Below, in pieces: positions 1 through 9,159 of a stretch of 64,000 nt of DNA. The notes under the pieces were generated by a model. The model was given only the letters and a program-made list of their open reading frames with translations. It did not search any database and had not been told where the DNA came from. The stretch comes from Coprobacillaceae bacterium UN01-12pH3A. Lineage in GTDB: Bacteria; Bacillota_I; Bacilli_A; Erysipelotrichales; Coprobacillaceae. The position numbers were made by a program, and so were the translations under genes. How positions within the stretch are numbered: the stretch's first letter is position 1; the number at the start of each line of letters is the position of its first letter. The stretch is from positions 248,001-312,000 of the forward strand of contig JAQENU010000001.1 in the NCBI GenBank assembly GCA_027676805.1, in the 5' to 3' direction.

Positions 1-22
1 TATAATCCGCATATTCACCTTT

Positions 23-1552
23 CTACATTAACGGTGCAAACAGCTTTAAAAGGACCGCAATGATTCTTAAATACCATGGTTTTGATTTAAAATAACCAAT
101 AAAAACAGGCTGAGAAACTTCCAATGTTTCATAATAATCTTTTTTAATATCGTAAACAGCACTGGTTCCCAGCATATATGTCCCACATTCAAAATGATGC
201 ACCAAGCTGCGATAATCTAAATTAATAGTCCCCACCGTTGCCACAAAGTCATCACTGATAAACGTTTTAGCATGAATAAATCCCGGTGTATACTCATAAA
301 TCTTAACCCCTGCTTTAAGCAATTGATCATAGCTTGCCTGACCAATCAAATGCACATACCACTTATCAGGAATAAAAGGCATAATGATACGAACATCTAC
401 ACCACGCTTCGCCGCATTGCATAAAGCAATCATTAAATCATTATCGATAATTAAATATGGTGTTGTGATATAAACATAATGATTCGCCTGATTAATAATA
501 TTGAGATAGACATTTTCTCCTACCAGTTCATAATCCAAAGGACTGTCTTCATAGCATTGTACATAACCGTTTTCAATCGGGAGACTTTCTTTATCATATA
601 GGAAGACAGAAAAATCCTCATCTTCATCCATATAATAATTCCATGTTTCTAAAAACATTAAAGTGAAATCATTAACACCCTCCCCTTCCAGCATAACCGC
701 ATTATCTTTCCAATGACCGAAGCGACGAACCTTATTTATATATTCATCGGCAATATTAATACCCCCATTAAAAGCAATCTCACCATCAATAACGGTAATC
801 TTGCGATGATCACGATTATTATGCACGATAGATAAAATCGGTTCAAAGGGATTAAATGCCATTGCTTTTATTCCATGAGATCTTAAATAACGGAAGTATT
901 CAGGCGGCAGTGTCGTTAAACAGCCAAGATCGTCATAGATAAAACGCACTTCTACCCCCTCTTTTACTTTATCGATCAAAATATCCAGCACCGTCTGAAG
1001 CATATACCCTTCATCTACAATAAAGCTTTCAATAAAGATATACTTTTTAGCTTGCTTCATTTTTTCACACATAGCTTCAAACATATTCTCACCTAAGGGG
1101 AAATAAGTCGTTTTCGTATGAGCATAGACTCTCGCATTTGAATAATTCCGTAAATAATTAACCTGTCCGATATAATGCGGGAAATCTATTTGCAGTTGTT
1201 TAAATGTTTCTTGATCGCTGTAAGATGCACTGTTTCTTAAAGCGTATAATTTATTATTTTCTTTCTTTAAAGCTTTAGATACATGGTTTTGTCCAAATAA
1301 TAAATACAAGGCCCCTCCAAATAACGGTATCAACATCATAATCACTAGCCAAGGCAGTTTTAAAGAAGGCGATGTCTCTTTATTTATTAAATAAAGAACC
1401 ATGATAATGCTTAATAAAATAAAGAAAATATAAATATATGTAAACACATGGGAAAAGCTGTTAATCAAAACTAATAGTATAATAGCCTGAATAATAATCA
1501 GCAAAATCGTTACCATGCGTCGGCTTAAAACCAGATTGGTAAATTTTCTCAT
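23..1552 (-). CDS. cls: cardiolipin synthase
   Basis: Membrane phospholipase-D-family enzyme that condenses two phosphatidylglycerols into cardiolipin. The 509-residue protein has the full length of the family. Hydrophobic segments lie at about residues 14-57 and 66-88, followed by two PLD domains. The first HKD motif is around H249/K251 (RDHRKITVIDG) with a following GG; the second is around H427/K429 (HAKTFISDD) with a following GTINLD. Both catalytic motifs look intact. It stands alone, divergent from the small Pro/Gly-rich gene. A TATAAT lies at 1577-1582 upstream but no convincing -35 was seen. Confidence 0.95.
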   Translation of the reverse strand: MRKFTNLVLSRRMVTILLIIIQAIILLVLINSFSHVFTYIYIFFILLSIIMVLYLINKETSPSLKLPWLVIMMLIPLFGGALYLLFGQNHVSKALKKENNKLYALRNSASYSDQETFKQLQIDFPHYIGQVNYLRNYSNARVYAHTKTTYFPLGENMFEAMCEKMKQAKKYIFIESFIVDEGYMLQTVLDILIDKVKEGVEVRFIYDDLGCLTTLPPEYFRYLRSHGIKAMAFNPFEPILSIVHNNRDHRKITVIDGEIAFNGGINIADEYINKVRRFGHWKDNAVMLEGEGVNDFTLMFLETWNYYMDEDEDFSVFLYDKESLPIENGYVQCYEDSPLDYELVGENVYLNIINQANHYVYITTPYLIIDNDLMIALCNAAKRGVDVRIIMPFIPDKWYVHLIGQASYDQLLKAGVKIYEYTPGFIHAKTFISDDFVATVGTINLDYRSLVHHFECGTYMLGTSAVYDIKKDYYETLEVSQPVFIGYFKSKPWYLRIIAVLLKLFAPLM

Positions 1553-1628
1553 ATTTATACCTCTTTCTAGTCATTTATTATAACATAATTTGACTAGATT
1601 GCATATTCATAACTGAAAGGATGATAAT

Positions 1629-1889
1629 ATGTTCTATGTTGACTTTGATTTAGGACCGATTGATTTCGGTTTCACCTATCCGCCATTTGGTCCGGGTCCA
1701 TTTTGGGGACCTCGCCCTCCTTTTGGTCCACCACCGCCAATTTGGGGACCACGTCCACCATTCGGACCATGGGGTCCAGGTCCAGGAGGTCCAGGTCGTC
1801 CACCGTTTGGCCCAGGTCCAGGAGGTCCAGGTCGTCCGCCATTCGGTCCAGGTCCGGGAGGTCCAAGACCGGGAGGTCGCCCATACTAA
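1629..1889 (+). CDS. small Pro/Gly-rich repeat protein
   Basis: An 86-residue protein made almost only of Pro, Gly, Arg, Phe and Trp, with no signal peptide. The second half is a near-perfect 12-residue repeat of the type RPPFGPGPGGPG. Three reading frames are open here because of the repeat. This frame is chosen because it starts 7 bases after an AAAGGATG ribosome site and stops right before a hairpin terminator. Function unknown: the composition recalls collagen-like or spore-surface peptides, but the Gly spacing is not a strict GXY. It lies between cls and ldh, which are both on the other strand. Confidence 0.72.
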   Translation: MFYVDFDLGPIDFGFTYPPFGPGPFWGPRPPFGPPPPIWGPRPPFGPWGPGPGGPGRPPFGPGPGGPGRPPFGPGPGGPRPGGRPY

Positions 1890-1917
1890 AAAAGCAACTT
1901 CAAAGTTGCTTTTTATT
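1889..1917. terminator. hairpin terminator between the small repeat gene and ldh
   Basis: Stem AGCAACTT (1893-1900) pairs with AAGTTGCT (1903-1910), with A-rich and T-rich flanks on the two sides. It can therefore serve both the plus-strand gene and the converging ldh. Confidence 0.8.
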
Positions 1918-1918
1918 A

Positions 1919-2863
1919 TTATTCAAGATAATTGACGATCGTTTGATTCAATGTTTCACAGCTGCGATTAAATTTATTCTTATCATTTTCATTTAATTCT
2001 AACTTTATAATTTCTTTTATTCCTTGGCGCCCAATAATTGCCGGCACTCCGATATAGAGTCCTTTTTTTCCGTATTCGCCACTCTGATAAGCAGAAACAG
2101 TCAGGATACTGTTTTCATCATTAAAGATCGCCATCAGTAAACGATTTAAAGATAAACCGATTCCATAATAAGTTGCTTTCTTTCTTTCAATGATTTCATA
2201 AGCCGCATTCCTTACTAAATCATAGATATGCTGGATACTATCCATATTCTTATCTTTTTCAACCAAATATTCCAATAATGGCTTGCAGCCGATAAAACAG
2301 TTCATCCATGGAACGAATGAAGAATCACCATGTTCTCCTAAAATATAGGCATGAATATTAGAACTGCTGATCTGCAAATATTCTCCCATGTAATAGCGTA
2401 GGCGTGCTGTATCCAGCAATGTTCCGGAACCAATTACCCGAGTCGGCTCCATCCCCGATGCTTTCATGACTACATAACTCATAATATCCACAGGATTGCT
2501 TGCCACTACAAAAATCCCATCAAAATGATTTTCCATTACTTTAACCGTAATATCTTTCATTATCTTCGCATTAATCTGTGTTAATTCTAAACGTGACTGT
2601 CCTTCTTTTTGGTTTGCACCGGCACAGATCACCACTACATCAGCATCCCGACATTCGCTGTAATCTCCCGGTCTGACTAATATCTTTTTATTTAAGTAAG
2701 GAAGTCCATGATTTAAATCCATTGCTTCACCGATTGCTTTTTCATAGTTTTGATCGATTAAAACCAGTTCATCGATGCCACCGGTATTAAGCAAAGAATA
2801 GGCTAAGGACATGCCTACAAACCCAACTCCAACCAATACCACTTTTCTTTGTTCACTATTCAT
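1919..2863 (-). CDS. ldh: L-lactate dehydrogenase
   Basis: Cytoplasmic NAD-dependent enzyme interconverting pyruvate and L-lactate, regenerating NAD in fermentation. Visible features are the Rossmann GVGFVGMSLA loop near the N-terminus, the specificity loop GANQKEGQSR (Gln as in LDH, rather than the Arg of malate dehydrogenase), and the catalytic His in GEHGDSS. The start at 2863 (MNSEQRK) is chosen over upstream Met codons because those lie in the terminator hairpin of the preceding operon, while GGGTG precedes 2863. L-2-hydroxyisocaproate dehydrogenase is a close alternative within the family. Confidence 0.9.
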   Translation of the reverse strand: MNSEQRKVVLVGVGFVGMSLAYSLLNTGGIDELVLIDQNYEKAIGEAMDLNHGLPYLNKKILVRPGDYSECRDADVVVICAGANQKEGQSRLELTQINAKIMKDITVKVMENHFDGIFVVASNPVDIMSYVVMKASGMEPTRVIGSGTLLDTARLRYYMGEYLQISSSNIHAYILGEHGDSSFVPWMNCFIGCKPLLEYLVEKDKNMDSIQHIYDLVRNAAYEIIERKKATYYGIGLSLNRLLMAIFNDENSILTVSAYQSGEYGKKGLYIGVPAIIGRQGIKEIIKLELNENDKNKFNRSCETLNQTIVNYLE

Positions 2864-2889
2864 TTTATCACCCATTATAGTATGAGCGA

Positions 2890-2923
2890 AAAAAAAGAAG
2901 ATAAACAGCAAATCTGTTTATCT
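2890..2923 (-). terminator. terminator of the LemA/DUF2207 operon
   Basis: An 11-bp perfect stem (arms about 2898-2908 and 2914-2924) with a five-base loop. On the minus strand it is followed by a run of T. It overlaps the last codons of the DUF2207 gene. Confidence 0.82.
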
Positions 2924-4606
2924 TACACCACCGCCGGAACCACCACCGCTGAAGCCACCGCCTCCGCCGCCACCAGAAAAGCTGGTAGACTGAGAAGACT
3001 GGAATCCGGCCGAGTAGCCTTGATGCAGTGAATAATTCATATGATTGATCATCATGATTGTTGCATACGGATTTGAATAATAAGGAATATATTCTTCAAA
3101 ATATTTAGGATACAATTCCTCAAACTGTCTGCTTACCTCACTGGCAATGCCATATAGACTGGCATAAATCAAATAATCTTTCCATAGGTAAACTTCCCTT
3201 GCTTCACGTTCATTGACCAATGTAAATTCTTTCAAATAAAATTTTAATCCGAGAACTTCTTCCACTTTTGTTTTTCCCATGTCATTAATATAACGCTGCT
3301 TCGCTTTAATGAGATGAAATAATCCTCTTCTAGTATACGTTGAAATATACCCTTTATCCGTAAAATAGTTTTCACCGCTCAGTTTTATAGATTCGAGCCA
3401 GCTTTCAACATCTTCATAATTATTTTTAGCCCATCGTTCAAATTCATCTTCCTGTAGAATATGATCTCTTCCGCTGGCTTTATGAAGCATTTCATACAGC
3501 TGTTTTTCTAAATAAGAGTCAATTCCCAATGTATTTTCAAAAATGATCGAAGGCTGCTGCTTAGATCTGAACAACCCCGGTTTTTCCGTCACTTCAATAT
3601 GAATATTTTTATTCAGCATCCATCTTAATAAATAAGCCCCGATAATATCCGTCTCGTTTTTTAATTCACTGGTCTGAACCAATGAGAAATAAGCTGGAAT
3701 TAAATTTCCATCAAAAGGAATATCGCGATAGTAGTTGACATCACGTTTAGAAGCATGATATTTCTTTACTTTACGAGAGCTTGCATAGAAACGCGCCGTA
3801 TAAATAAAAATGAATAATAATGCGGCGGCACCTCCGACAATCGCAATGGGAGCAATCATTTCAAATAAGTTCAGCCGTCCTTTTTCATTCGCTTCTTTTT
3901 CTACTTCACTGTAGGTTTTATCCACCTTGTTTGTTGGTGAAAACATGCCTTTATCAAAACGCATTAAAATAGTAGCATGATTCTTGCTTGAAAGACTTTT
4001 GCTAGAACTTGTATATAAATAGTCACTATATAATATGACATCCCCTTTAAAGCCCATAGCTTGATACTTGGTATTTTGATCACTGAATTTCACACTGTCC
4101 GCACTAATGGTAATGCTGATTTTTTGCGGCGGATTGCTCATCTCATCATTAACCAAACGCTGATTAAATCCGTCATAATCCTCATAGCTGTTGATAAAAT
4201 TAGTCATCGTATATGAAATAGTATAGCGATTTCTCCCGTATTCACTTACTCCCCAGCAAATTTCATAACCTGAAGAGATTTTATTCAATCCACACTTATA
4301 TTTCTTTTGTTCAAATGATAAAGAGGTGTCCCATCTGTCAAATGTAGTAAACACATTTCCTTTATCATCCTTTACCCGTAAATCTAAAATTTCACAATCG
4401 TTTAAGTGACTTTCATCCTTATAAACTTCAGTTCCTTCATCAATATACATATCCCAAACTTCTTCGATATAAGCATCCCCATTGGGTTGAAGATAGACAT
4501 GAATATCAATAGAATTGCATGTAATGGCTTCAACACTCACTAGACAGCTAACGGCAATAAGAATCGCTAATAATGAAAAGACATACTTTTTCAGTGATTT
4601 AAACAT
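2918..4606 (-). CDS. DUF2207-type membrane protein
   Basis: Predicted secreted and membrane-anchored protein of the DUF2207 family; biochemical role unknown. A signal peptide occupies the first 28 or so residues (LLAILIAVSCLVSVEA). A large extracellular N-terminal domain follows, then a transmembrane helix near residues 255-277, a cytosolic alpha-rich region and a Gly-run tail (FSGGGGGGGFSGGG). The start is placed at the internal Met (MFKSLKKY), which overlaps the end of lemA by a few bases; an upstream Met at 4630 is possible. Pairing with LemA is a recurrent arrangement in Firmicutes. Confidence 0.85.
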   Translation of the reverse strand: MFKSLKKYVFSLLAILIAVSCLVSVEAITCNSIDIHVYLQPNGDAYIEEVWDMYIDEGTEVYKDESHLNDCEILDLRVKDDKGNVFTTFDRWDTSLSFEQKKYKCGLNKISSGYEICWGVSEYGRNRYTISYTMTNFINSYEDYDGFNQRLVNDEMSNPPQKISITISADSVKFSDQNTKYQAMGFKGDVILYSDYLYTSSSKSLSSKNHATILMRFDKGMFSPTNKVDKTYSEVEKEANEKGRLNLFEMIAPIAIVGGAAALLFIFIYTARFYASSRKVKKYHASKRDVNYYRDIPFDGNLIPAYFSLVQTSELKNETDIIGAYLLRWMLNKNIHIEVTEKPGLFRSKQQPSIIFENTLGIDSYLEKQLYEMLHKASGRDHILQEDEFERWAKNNYEDVESWLESIKLSGENYFTDKGYISTYTRRGLFHLIKAKQRYINDMGKTKVEEVLGLKFYLKEFTLVNEREAREVYLWKDYLIYASLYGIASEVSRQFEELYPKYFEEYIPYYSNPYATIMMINHMNYSLHQGYSAGFQSSQSTSFSGGGGGGGFSGGGSGGGVR

Positions 4607-5141
4607 TCGGCATGGCTTCCTTTGCTTCATCCATCTCCAAATAATCTTTTAAATCACCAAAGCCTAGCATGCTCGCAAATAAGCTTGCCGGCAATTGTCT
4701 GATCTTACGGTTAAATTTAGTAACAGTATCATTGTATACCATCTGACTATAACGTACCTGATCTTCGTACTGCTTTAAACTTTCCATTGTTTTCGTATAG
4801 ACTTGATCGGCTTTCAAGTCAGGATATGCTTCAGAAATAACCTGAAACTTCGAGATGGCCTGTTCCATGATTTTTTGTTGTTCATTGATTTTATTAACAT
4901 CATCATTTTTTGTCAAGGTTTGTCTTTGTTTTACGACATCCATTAATGTCTTATATTCATAATCAGAATAATCTTTTGTTAATTTTACTAAGCTGGTAAT
5001 AGCTTCCCAACGGGCATTTTGCTGAACACTGATTTGTGACAATGCGTTATAGCAATTTTCATCCAAATGAACCAAGCGTCGCTGAATGACAACTAAATAC
5101 CCTACAACGATGGCAATAATGGCTACGATAATGATTAGCAT
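4599..5141 (-). CDS. lemA: LemA family protein
   Basis: LemA-family protein with one N-terminal transmembrane helix (residues 1-20, IIIVAIIAIVVGYLVVI) and a long alpha-helical domain. The segment RRLVHLDENCYNALSQI is the usual family signature region. Function is not established; homologues are proposed envelope proteins. The start at ATG 5141 is preferred to the upstream GTG because GGGAGGTG sits 6 bases before it. It is first in an operon with the DUF2207 protein, which it overlaps. Confidence 0.9.
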   Translation of the reverse strand: MLIIIVAIIAIVVGYLVVIQRRLVHLDENCYNALSQISVQQNARWEAITSLVKLTKDYSDYEYKTLMDVVKQRQTLTKNDDVNKINEQQKIMEQAISKFQVISEAYPDLKADQVYTKTMESLKQYEDQVRYSQMVYNDTVTKFNRKIRQLPASLFASMLGFGDLKDYLEMDEAKEAMPNV

Positions 5142-5243
5142 ATGCTGCACCTCCCTTTTCTTTATTATAGCAGTTCTTGATTAAGATTACTCGTTTTTCA
5201 AAAAAATAAAAATACCTTTCCGATAAAACGGTTTTAAAAAAAC

Positions 5244-5771
5244 TTATTTCAAAACGTCAAACGGAGCCGGAATGAGATCCAGCATCAATGAAACCATATA
5301 TTCCGTTGTTTCTCTGTTTTTCTTTCTAAACCAGCGGTAGATCACATAGATTTGACCGCTAATCATAGAAGTCAGGCGATAATATTCATCTTCACTTAAT
5401 TCTTTCTTTTTTGTTTTTATAAGATAAAGCTTCGTCATTCCATCACTTAGATATTGATAAAGATAATCGAGCAGGCTGTTTCTTCCTTTCATCCTATAAA
5501 CTTTTGTAAAGAAATTTTCTTCTTCTAAAAATAGTTCAAAAATATCGCTGAACACGGTTTCCAAATTCGCATCCGCGTAGCCATCCAAAATACGGACAAG
5601 ATGATTCTCCAAAAAGACCCCCGCTATATCATATTTATCTAAAAAATAACGATAAAAGGTTGATCTCGCTACTCCGGCTCTGTCTAAAATCATTTGAATG
5701 GTTATCTCCTGAAAGCTCTCTTCCTGAAGCAGATCCATCATTGCCTGAATAATAATCTGTTTTGTTTTCAC
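5244..5771 (-). CDS. TetR/AcrR family transcriptional regulator
   Basis: One-component repressor-type regulator of 175 residues. The N-terminal HTH covers about residues 1-50 (ITIQMILDRAGVARSTFYRYF is spread over 17-39). The C-terminal ligand domain resembles the DhaS-like group. The start is a GTG at 5771 preceded by GAGAGGTG; the longer frame upstream begins with TTG and has no ribosome site. It is divergent from the 6-phospho-beta-glucosidase gene, so it may control that operon, but no operator was identified. Confidence 0.85.
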   Translation of the reverse strand: MKTKQIIIQAMMDLLQEESFQEITIQMILDRAGVARSTFYRYFLDKYDIAGVFLENHLVRILDGYADANLETVFSDIFELFLEEENFFTKVYRMKGRNSLLDYLYQYLSDGMTKLYLIKTKKKELSEDEYYRLTSMISGQIYVIYRWFRKKNRETTEYMVSLMLDLIPAPFDVLK

Positions 5772-5898
5772 TGCACTCACCTCTCTATTTACTATATCAT
5801 ACAAAATATTAGAAAAGTACGATTTCGAACTTTTTTTATAATCCTTCTGTTTTTCTTTGCTTTATTTAATTTTATAGTAAAAACAGGAGGAAACGAAT

Positions 5899-7335
5899 AT
5901 GCAAATAACTCAAAACACATCATTCCCTAAACATTTCTTATGGGGTGCTTCAACCTCAAGCTTTCAGTTTGAAGGGGGATCCGCTTTAGGAAACAAAGGC
6001 GTTTCTGTTCAAGACCTTCAGCAGCCTAATCATGGATGCTGTGATTTTAGTGTCGCCAGTGATCACTACCATCATTATAAGGAGGATATTGCGTTAATGG
6101 CAGAAATGGGTTTCAAAGCCTACCGAATGTCGATTGCCTGGTCACGAATCTTACCTGATGGGTTTCATTTGAATCCAGAGGGCATTAGCTTTTATAAAAA
6201 TATATTCAATGAATGTCACCGTTACCATATTGAACCCATCGTAACAATCTTTCATTTTGATATCCCGCAAGCACTGATTGATCTTTATGGCAGCTGGCTG
6301 GATCGCAGAATGATCGATGCCTATGTGGATTACGCCAAACAATTATTCAAGCAATATAAAGATGATGTTCACTACTGGCTGACGTTTAATGAACAAAATA
6401 TGCTGATCTTTTTTGGAGCTGTCGATATAATGGGATCAAACCGCACGTTTCATAGTGATAAAGAATTATATCAGCAAGCTCATCATCAATTAGTTGCGCA
6501 AGCAAAAGCAATGATCTTATGTCACGAACTATGCCCGACTGCAAAAATCGGTCCGGTGCCAAATATAACCTGCTGTTATCCTAAGACATGTCATCCACTT
6601 GATTATATTGCCGCAAAACGTTTTTGTGATCTGAGAAACTATTTTTATCTTGATGCTTTAGTAAAGGGACAATACCCTACTACTTGTTTGAGCTATTTAC
6701 AGCAGCAAGAAGCAATGTTTACATGGGAAGCACAAGACATGGACTATTTAAAAAATGCCCATCCCGATTTTATTGCATTTAATTATTATGGCGGAGCAAC
6801 AGTTGAACATTGGAAAAAAGAGGACGCTCTAAATCTGGAGCAGCTTAAAAGCATGGAAAATCATGATATTAGCTTTCTTTCCATTTTAGCCCAAAAGCCA
6901 TCGATCGGAAAATCGGTCAGCAATGAATATATCGCTAAAACCAGCTACAACATGAATATCGATCCGATTGGCTTAACTGCCACTTTAATCGATCTATACG
7001 ACCGCTATCATTTACCTTTAATCATTACAGAAAATGGATGTGGGTGTGAGGATGAGCTGACACCGGATGGGTGTATTCACGATGATTATCGCATCGATTA
7101 TTTAAGACAGCATATTTCGGCAGTAAAAGCAGCACTTGATTTAAACGTTGATGTTTTCGGTTATTGTCCTTGGTCTGCCATTGATCTTATCAGTACTCGT
7201 GAAGGGTGCAGGAAACGTTATGGCTTCGTTTATGTCAATCGTGATGACTTTGATGTAAAAGATTTGAAGCGAATTCGCAAGGATTCTTTTTATTGGTATC
7301 AAAAAGTGATACAATCTAATGGAAGTCAACTATAA
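5899..7335 (+). CDS. bglA: 6-phospho-beta-glucosidase, GH1
   Basis: Glycoside hydrolase family 1 enzyme of 478 residues that would split phosphorylated beta-glucosides such as cellobiose-6-phosphate after PTS uptake. The acid/base Glu is E165 (FNEQN, unusual Gln in place of the common Pro) and the nucleophile is E378 (ITENG). Near the C-terminus the segment STREGCRKRYGF carries the Ser-Lys-Tyr pattern that binds the 6-phosphate, so a phosphoglucosidase is favoured over a plain beta-glucosidase. AGGAGG precedes the ATG. The downstream PTS IIB gene is in the same operon. Confidence 0.9.
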   Translation: MQITQNTSFPKHFLWGASTSSFQFEGGSALGNKGVSVQDLQQPNHGCCDFSVASDHYHHYKEDIALMAEMGFKAYRMSIAWSRILPDGFHLNPEGISFYKNIFNECHRYHIEPIVTIFHFDIPQALIDLYGSWLDRRMIDAYVDYAKQLFKQYKDDVHYWLTFNEQNMLIFFGAVDIMGSNRTFHSDKELYQQAHHQLVAQAKAMILCHELCPTAKIGPVPNITCCYPKTCHPLDYIAAKRFCDLRNYFYLDALVKGQYPTTCLSYLQQQEAMFTWEAQDMDYLKNAHPDFIAFNYYGGATVEHWKKEDALNLEQLKSMENHDISFLSILAQKPSIGKSVSNEYIAKTSYNMNIDPIGLTATLIDLYDRYHLPLIITENGCGCEDELTPDGCIHDDYRIDYLRQHISAVKAALDLNVDVFGYCPWSAIDLISTREGCRKRYGFVYVNRDDFDVKDLKRIRKDSFYWYQKVIQSNGSQL

Positions 7336-7348
7336 GGAGGAAGCAATA

Positions 7349-7756
7349 ATGTTGAAAATTTTAATTTGCTGTGGCGGTGGTTTTTCATCTAGTGCAATGG
7401 TAACCAAAGTCAAAAAGGAAATCGTTGAAAAACACTTGGAAGACAAAGTCATGATTGATTTTTACCCTTTCACTCTTGCCAATGAAATCATGAGTAAATA
7501 TGATGTATTAATGGCGTGTCCGCATTTAAGATATGGAGTTCCTCAATTCATTAAGGCATATGAAAAAGAATGCATCCCTATTTATCTATTGCCGCCTAAA
7601 ATGTATGGAACCATGAATTTGGAAGATATTATGGAAGATGCAGAAGATATCATTGCCGGATTTAAAGAAACCAAAATGAATCCTTTTCACTTTCCTGGTG
7701 AAGATAATGTTTTAAAAGTAAGAAGAATTCATAGCTACAGAAGAGAACATCAATAA
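7349..7756 (+). CDS. PTS IIB component, lactose/cellobiose type
   Basis: Cytoplasmic phosphocarrier of the lactose/chitobiose PTS family. The phosphocysteine loop is at the N-terminus (ILICCGGGFSSS); C8 aligns with the active cysteine. At 135 residues it is somewhat longer than the usual ~105. The ATG at 7349 follows AAGGAGG and lies 13 bases after the bglA stop. No IIA or IIC gene is next to it, so its membrane partner must be encoded elsewhere. It could also be a regulatory IIB-like protein. Confidence 0.82.
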   Translation: MLKILICCGGGFSSSAMVTKVKKEIVEKHLEDKVMIDFYPFTLANEIMSKYDVLMACPHLRYGVPQFIKAYEKECIPIYLLPPKMYGTMNLEDIMEDAEDIIAGFKETKMNPFHFPGEDNVLKVRRIHSYRREHQ

Positions 7757-7800
7757 ACCTCATCATTATTCTTAGTCTTACATTTAAATAATAGTAATAC

Positions 7801-7838
7801 GGCTTAATTTCCAATTTAATGAAATTAAGTCTTTTTAT
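7801..7838 (+). terminator. terminator of the bglA-IIB operon
   Basis: Stem CTTAATTTC (7803-7811) with GAAATTAAG (7821-7829), followed by TCTTTTTATT. Confidence 0.75.
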
Positions 7839-7847
7839 TGTTTGATA

Positions 7848-7876
7848 TAATAAAACCCTGCTGATTAACAGGGTTA
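7848..7876 (-). terminator. terminator of the ugp-like operon
   Basis: Stem AACCCTG (7854-7860) with CAGGGTT (7869-7875). On the minus strand it is followed by TTTATTAT. It lies 25 bases after the phosphodiesterase stop codon. Confidence 0.78.
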
Positions 7877-7900
7877 ATAAGGATGAGGGCTTGTTTTATT

Positions 7901-9148
7901 TTATATCAGGGCAGTTCCGTCAATATCATCCGGGATTACGAATCCCAGTAATTTCATGAAAGTTGGAAATTCATCAACTAAACGGCCTTGTTCAATCACT
8001 CTTGCAGGCAATTGTGAATTATAGATGATAAACGGCGGACGATCCCCTTTGGTCGGTAAATGCCCGTGGGTTGCTTTAGCGTATTTATAATCATCATTAT
8101 TGATTTCATTTACAATTTCTCCGTCAACATCATTGGATATTGAAATGAACGGACAGCTTTCAACAACATAATCAAAATCACCCGATAAATGCATACTGTT
8201 GAGCTGATCACTGTTGAAAATATGTTCAATGTAACCTAAGCGTTTCGCCTCTTCTAAGATACCAATGACTTTGGCGGCTGCTAATTTGTTTTTAATATAG
8301 ACATGTCCTGAAATTCCGGCAGACTGAACATAAGCATCATAATCGATGATATTGCCTAATCCGTCTGTTTTAATCAGTCCTTCTCGTCTCAGCATTTCAT
8401 TAATGCTGACAACACGACGGATATTTAACTGACCATGGTCACCTAAAATAACAAATGTGGTCTTATCAAAGATCCCGGCACGTTTATACATGTCAAAGAT
8501 ATTGGCAAGCCAATGTCCATGTTTTCGATGCGCTTCTAAGATGGCATCCCCTTGTGTTCCGTTGATATGGCGCTCATGATCGAGTGTCGCTTGATGCAAG
8601 AACAGCACATCCGGCTGGTAATGATCGACGATATCCATTACCGCTGCTTCGGCAAAGGTATCCAGAGCTAAATTCTCTTTCCAATTCAGTAAGTGTTTAT
8701 TGCGATAGTATACTTTTTTTCCTTCTAAAGAAGCCGCATTTAAGATAGCCGAATTGCTTCTTTCATAATCCAAAGGCCAAATTTCCGGCAGTAAGTAATC
8801 AATCGGTCCGTCTCCGGTTACCGGCCATGATACTGCTGCGGTCGTCAGCTTGTTTTCTCTTGCGTAATCAAAGATAGTCTTTACTTTCAGATCTTTATAA
8901 TGCCAAAACCAGTTGCCGTTATGAATACCGGGATCTAATTTTTCATTATGAAAGATTCCGTGCTTATTTGGATAGCATCCGGTCATGATGGTAGCATGGC
9001 AAGGGTAAGTCAACGTCGGATAGATACATTCAATATTTTTAACGATGATACTGTCCGATAAAGCTTCACTAAATCCTGTCAGATCTTTAATCTTGTCTAA
9101 ATCACTGGTAAACAATGAATCAACACTGATAACGACTAATTTTCTCAT
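7901..9148 (-). CDS. alkaline-phosphatase-superfamily phosphodiesterase (NPP-like)
   Basis: Nucleotide pyrophosphatase/phosphodiesterase-type member of the alkaline phosphatase superfamily, 415 residues. It has no signal peptide, so it should act in the cytoplasm. Expected two-metal site residues are visible: D10 (SVDS), nucleophile T47 in PTLTYPCHATIMTG, D190 and H194 (DHERH), D237-H238 (LGDHG) and a late THGH. It is the last gene of an operon with UgpB-like importer genes, with a 11-base gap to the binding protein gene. By that context it may cleave imported glycerophosphodiesters, the role UgpQ plays elsewhere. A phosphonate or nucleotide substrate cannot be excluded. Confidence 0.82.
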   Translation of the reverse strand: MRKLVVISVDSLFTSDLDKIKDLTGFSEALSDSIIVKNIECIYPTLTYPCHATIMTGCYPNKHGIFHNEKLDPGIHNGNWFWHYKDLKVKTIFDYARENKLTTAAVSWPVTGDGPIDYLLPEIWPLDYERSNSAILNAASLEGKKVYYRNKHLLNWKENLALDTFAEAAVMDIVDHYQPDVLFLHQATLDHERHINGTQGDAILEAHRKHGHWLANIFDMYKRAGIFDKTTFVILGDHGQLNIRRVVSINEMLRREGLIKTDGLGNIIDYDAYVQSAGISGHVYIKNKLAAAKVIGILEEAKRLGYIEHIFNSDQLNSMHLSGDFDYVVESCPFISISNDVDGEIVNEINNDDYKYAKATHGHLPTKGDRPPFIIYNSQLPARVIEQGRLVDEFPTFMKLLGFVIPDDIDGTALI

Positions 9149-9159
9149 GCTAGCCTCCG

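Noticed and set aside
1660..1996. Overlapping open frames on both strands within the Pro/Gly repeat gene
   Set aside because: They are open only because of the GC-rich repeat. None has a ribosome site, and the 1629-1889 frame does.
2874..2879. TATAAT as the -10 of ldh
   Set aside because: It lies only 11 bases before the start codon and lacks a -35; transcription from it would leave no ribosome site.
5694..5930. 78-residue plus-strand frame over the TetR start
   Set aside because: It is a shadow of the TetR gene and the bglA upstream region, with no ribosome site.
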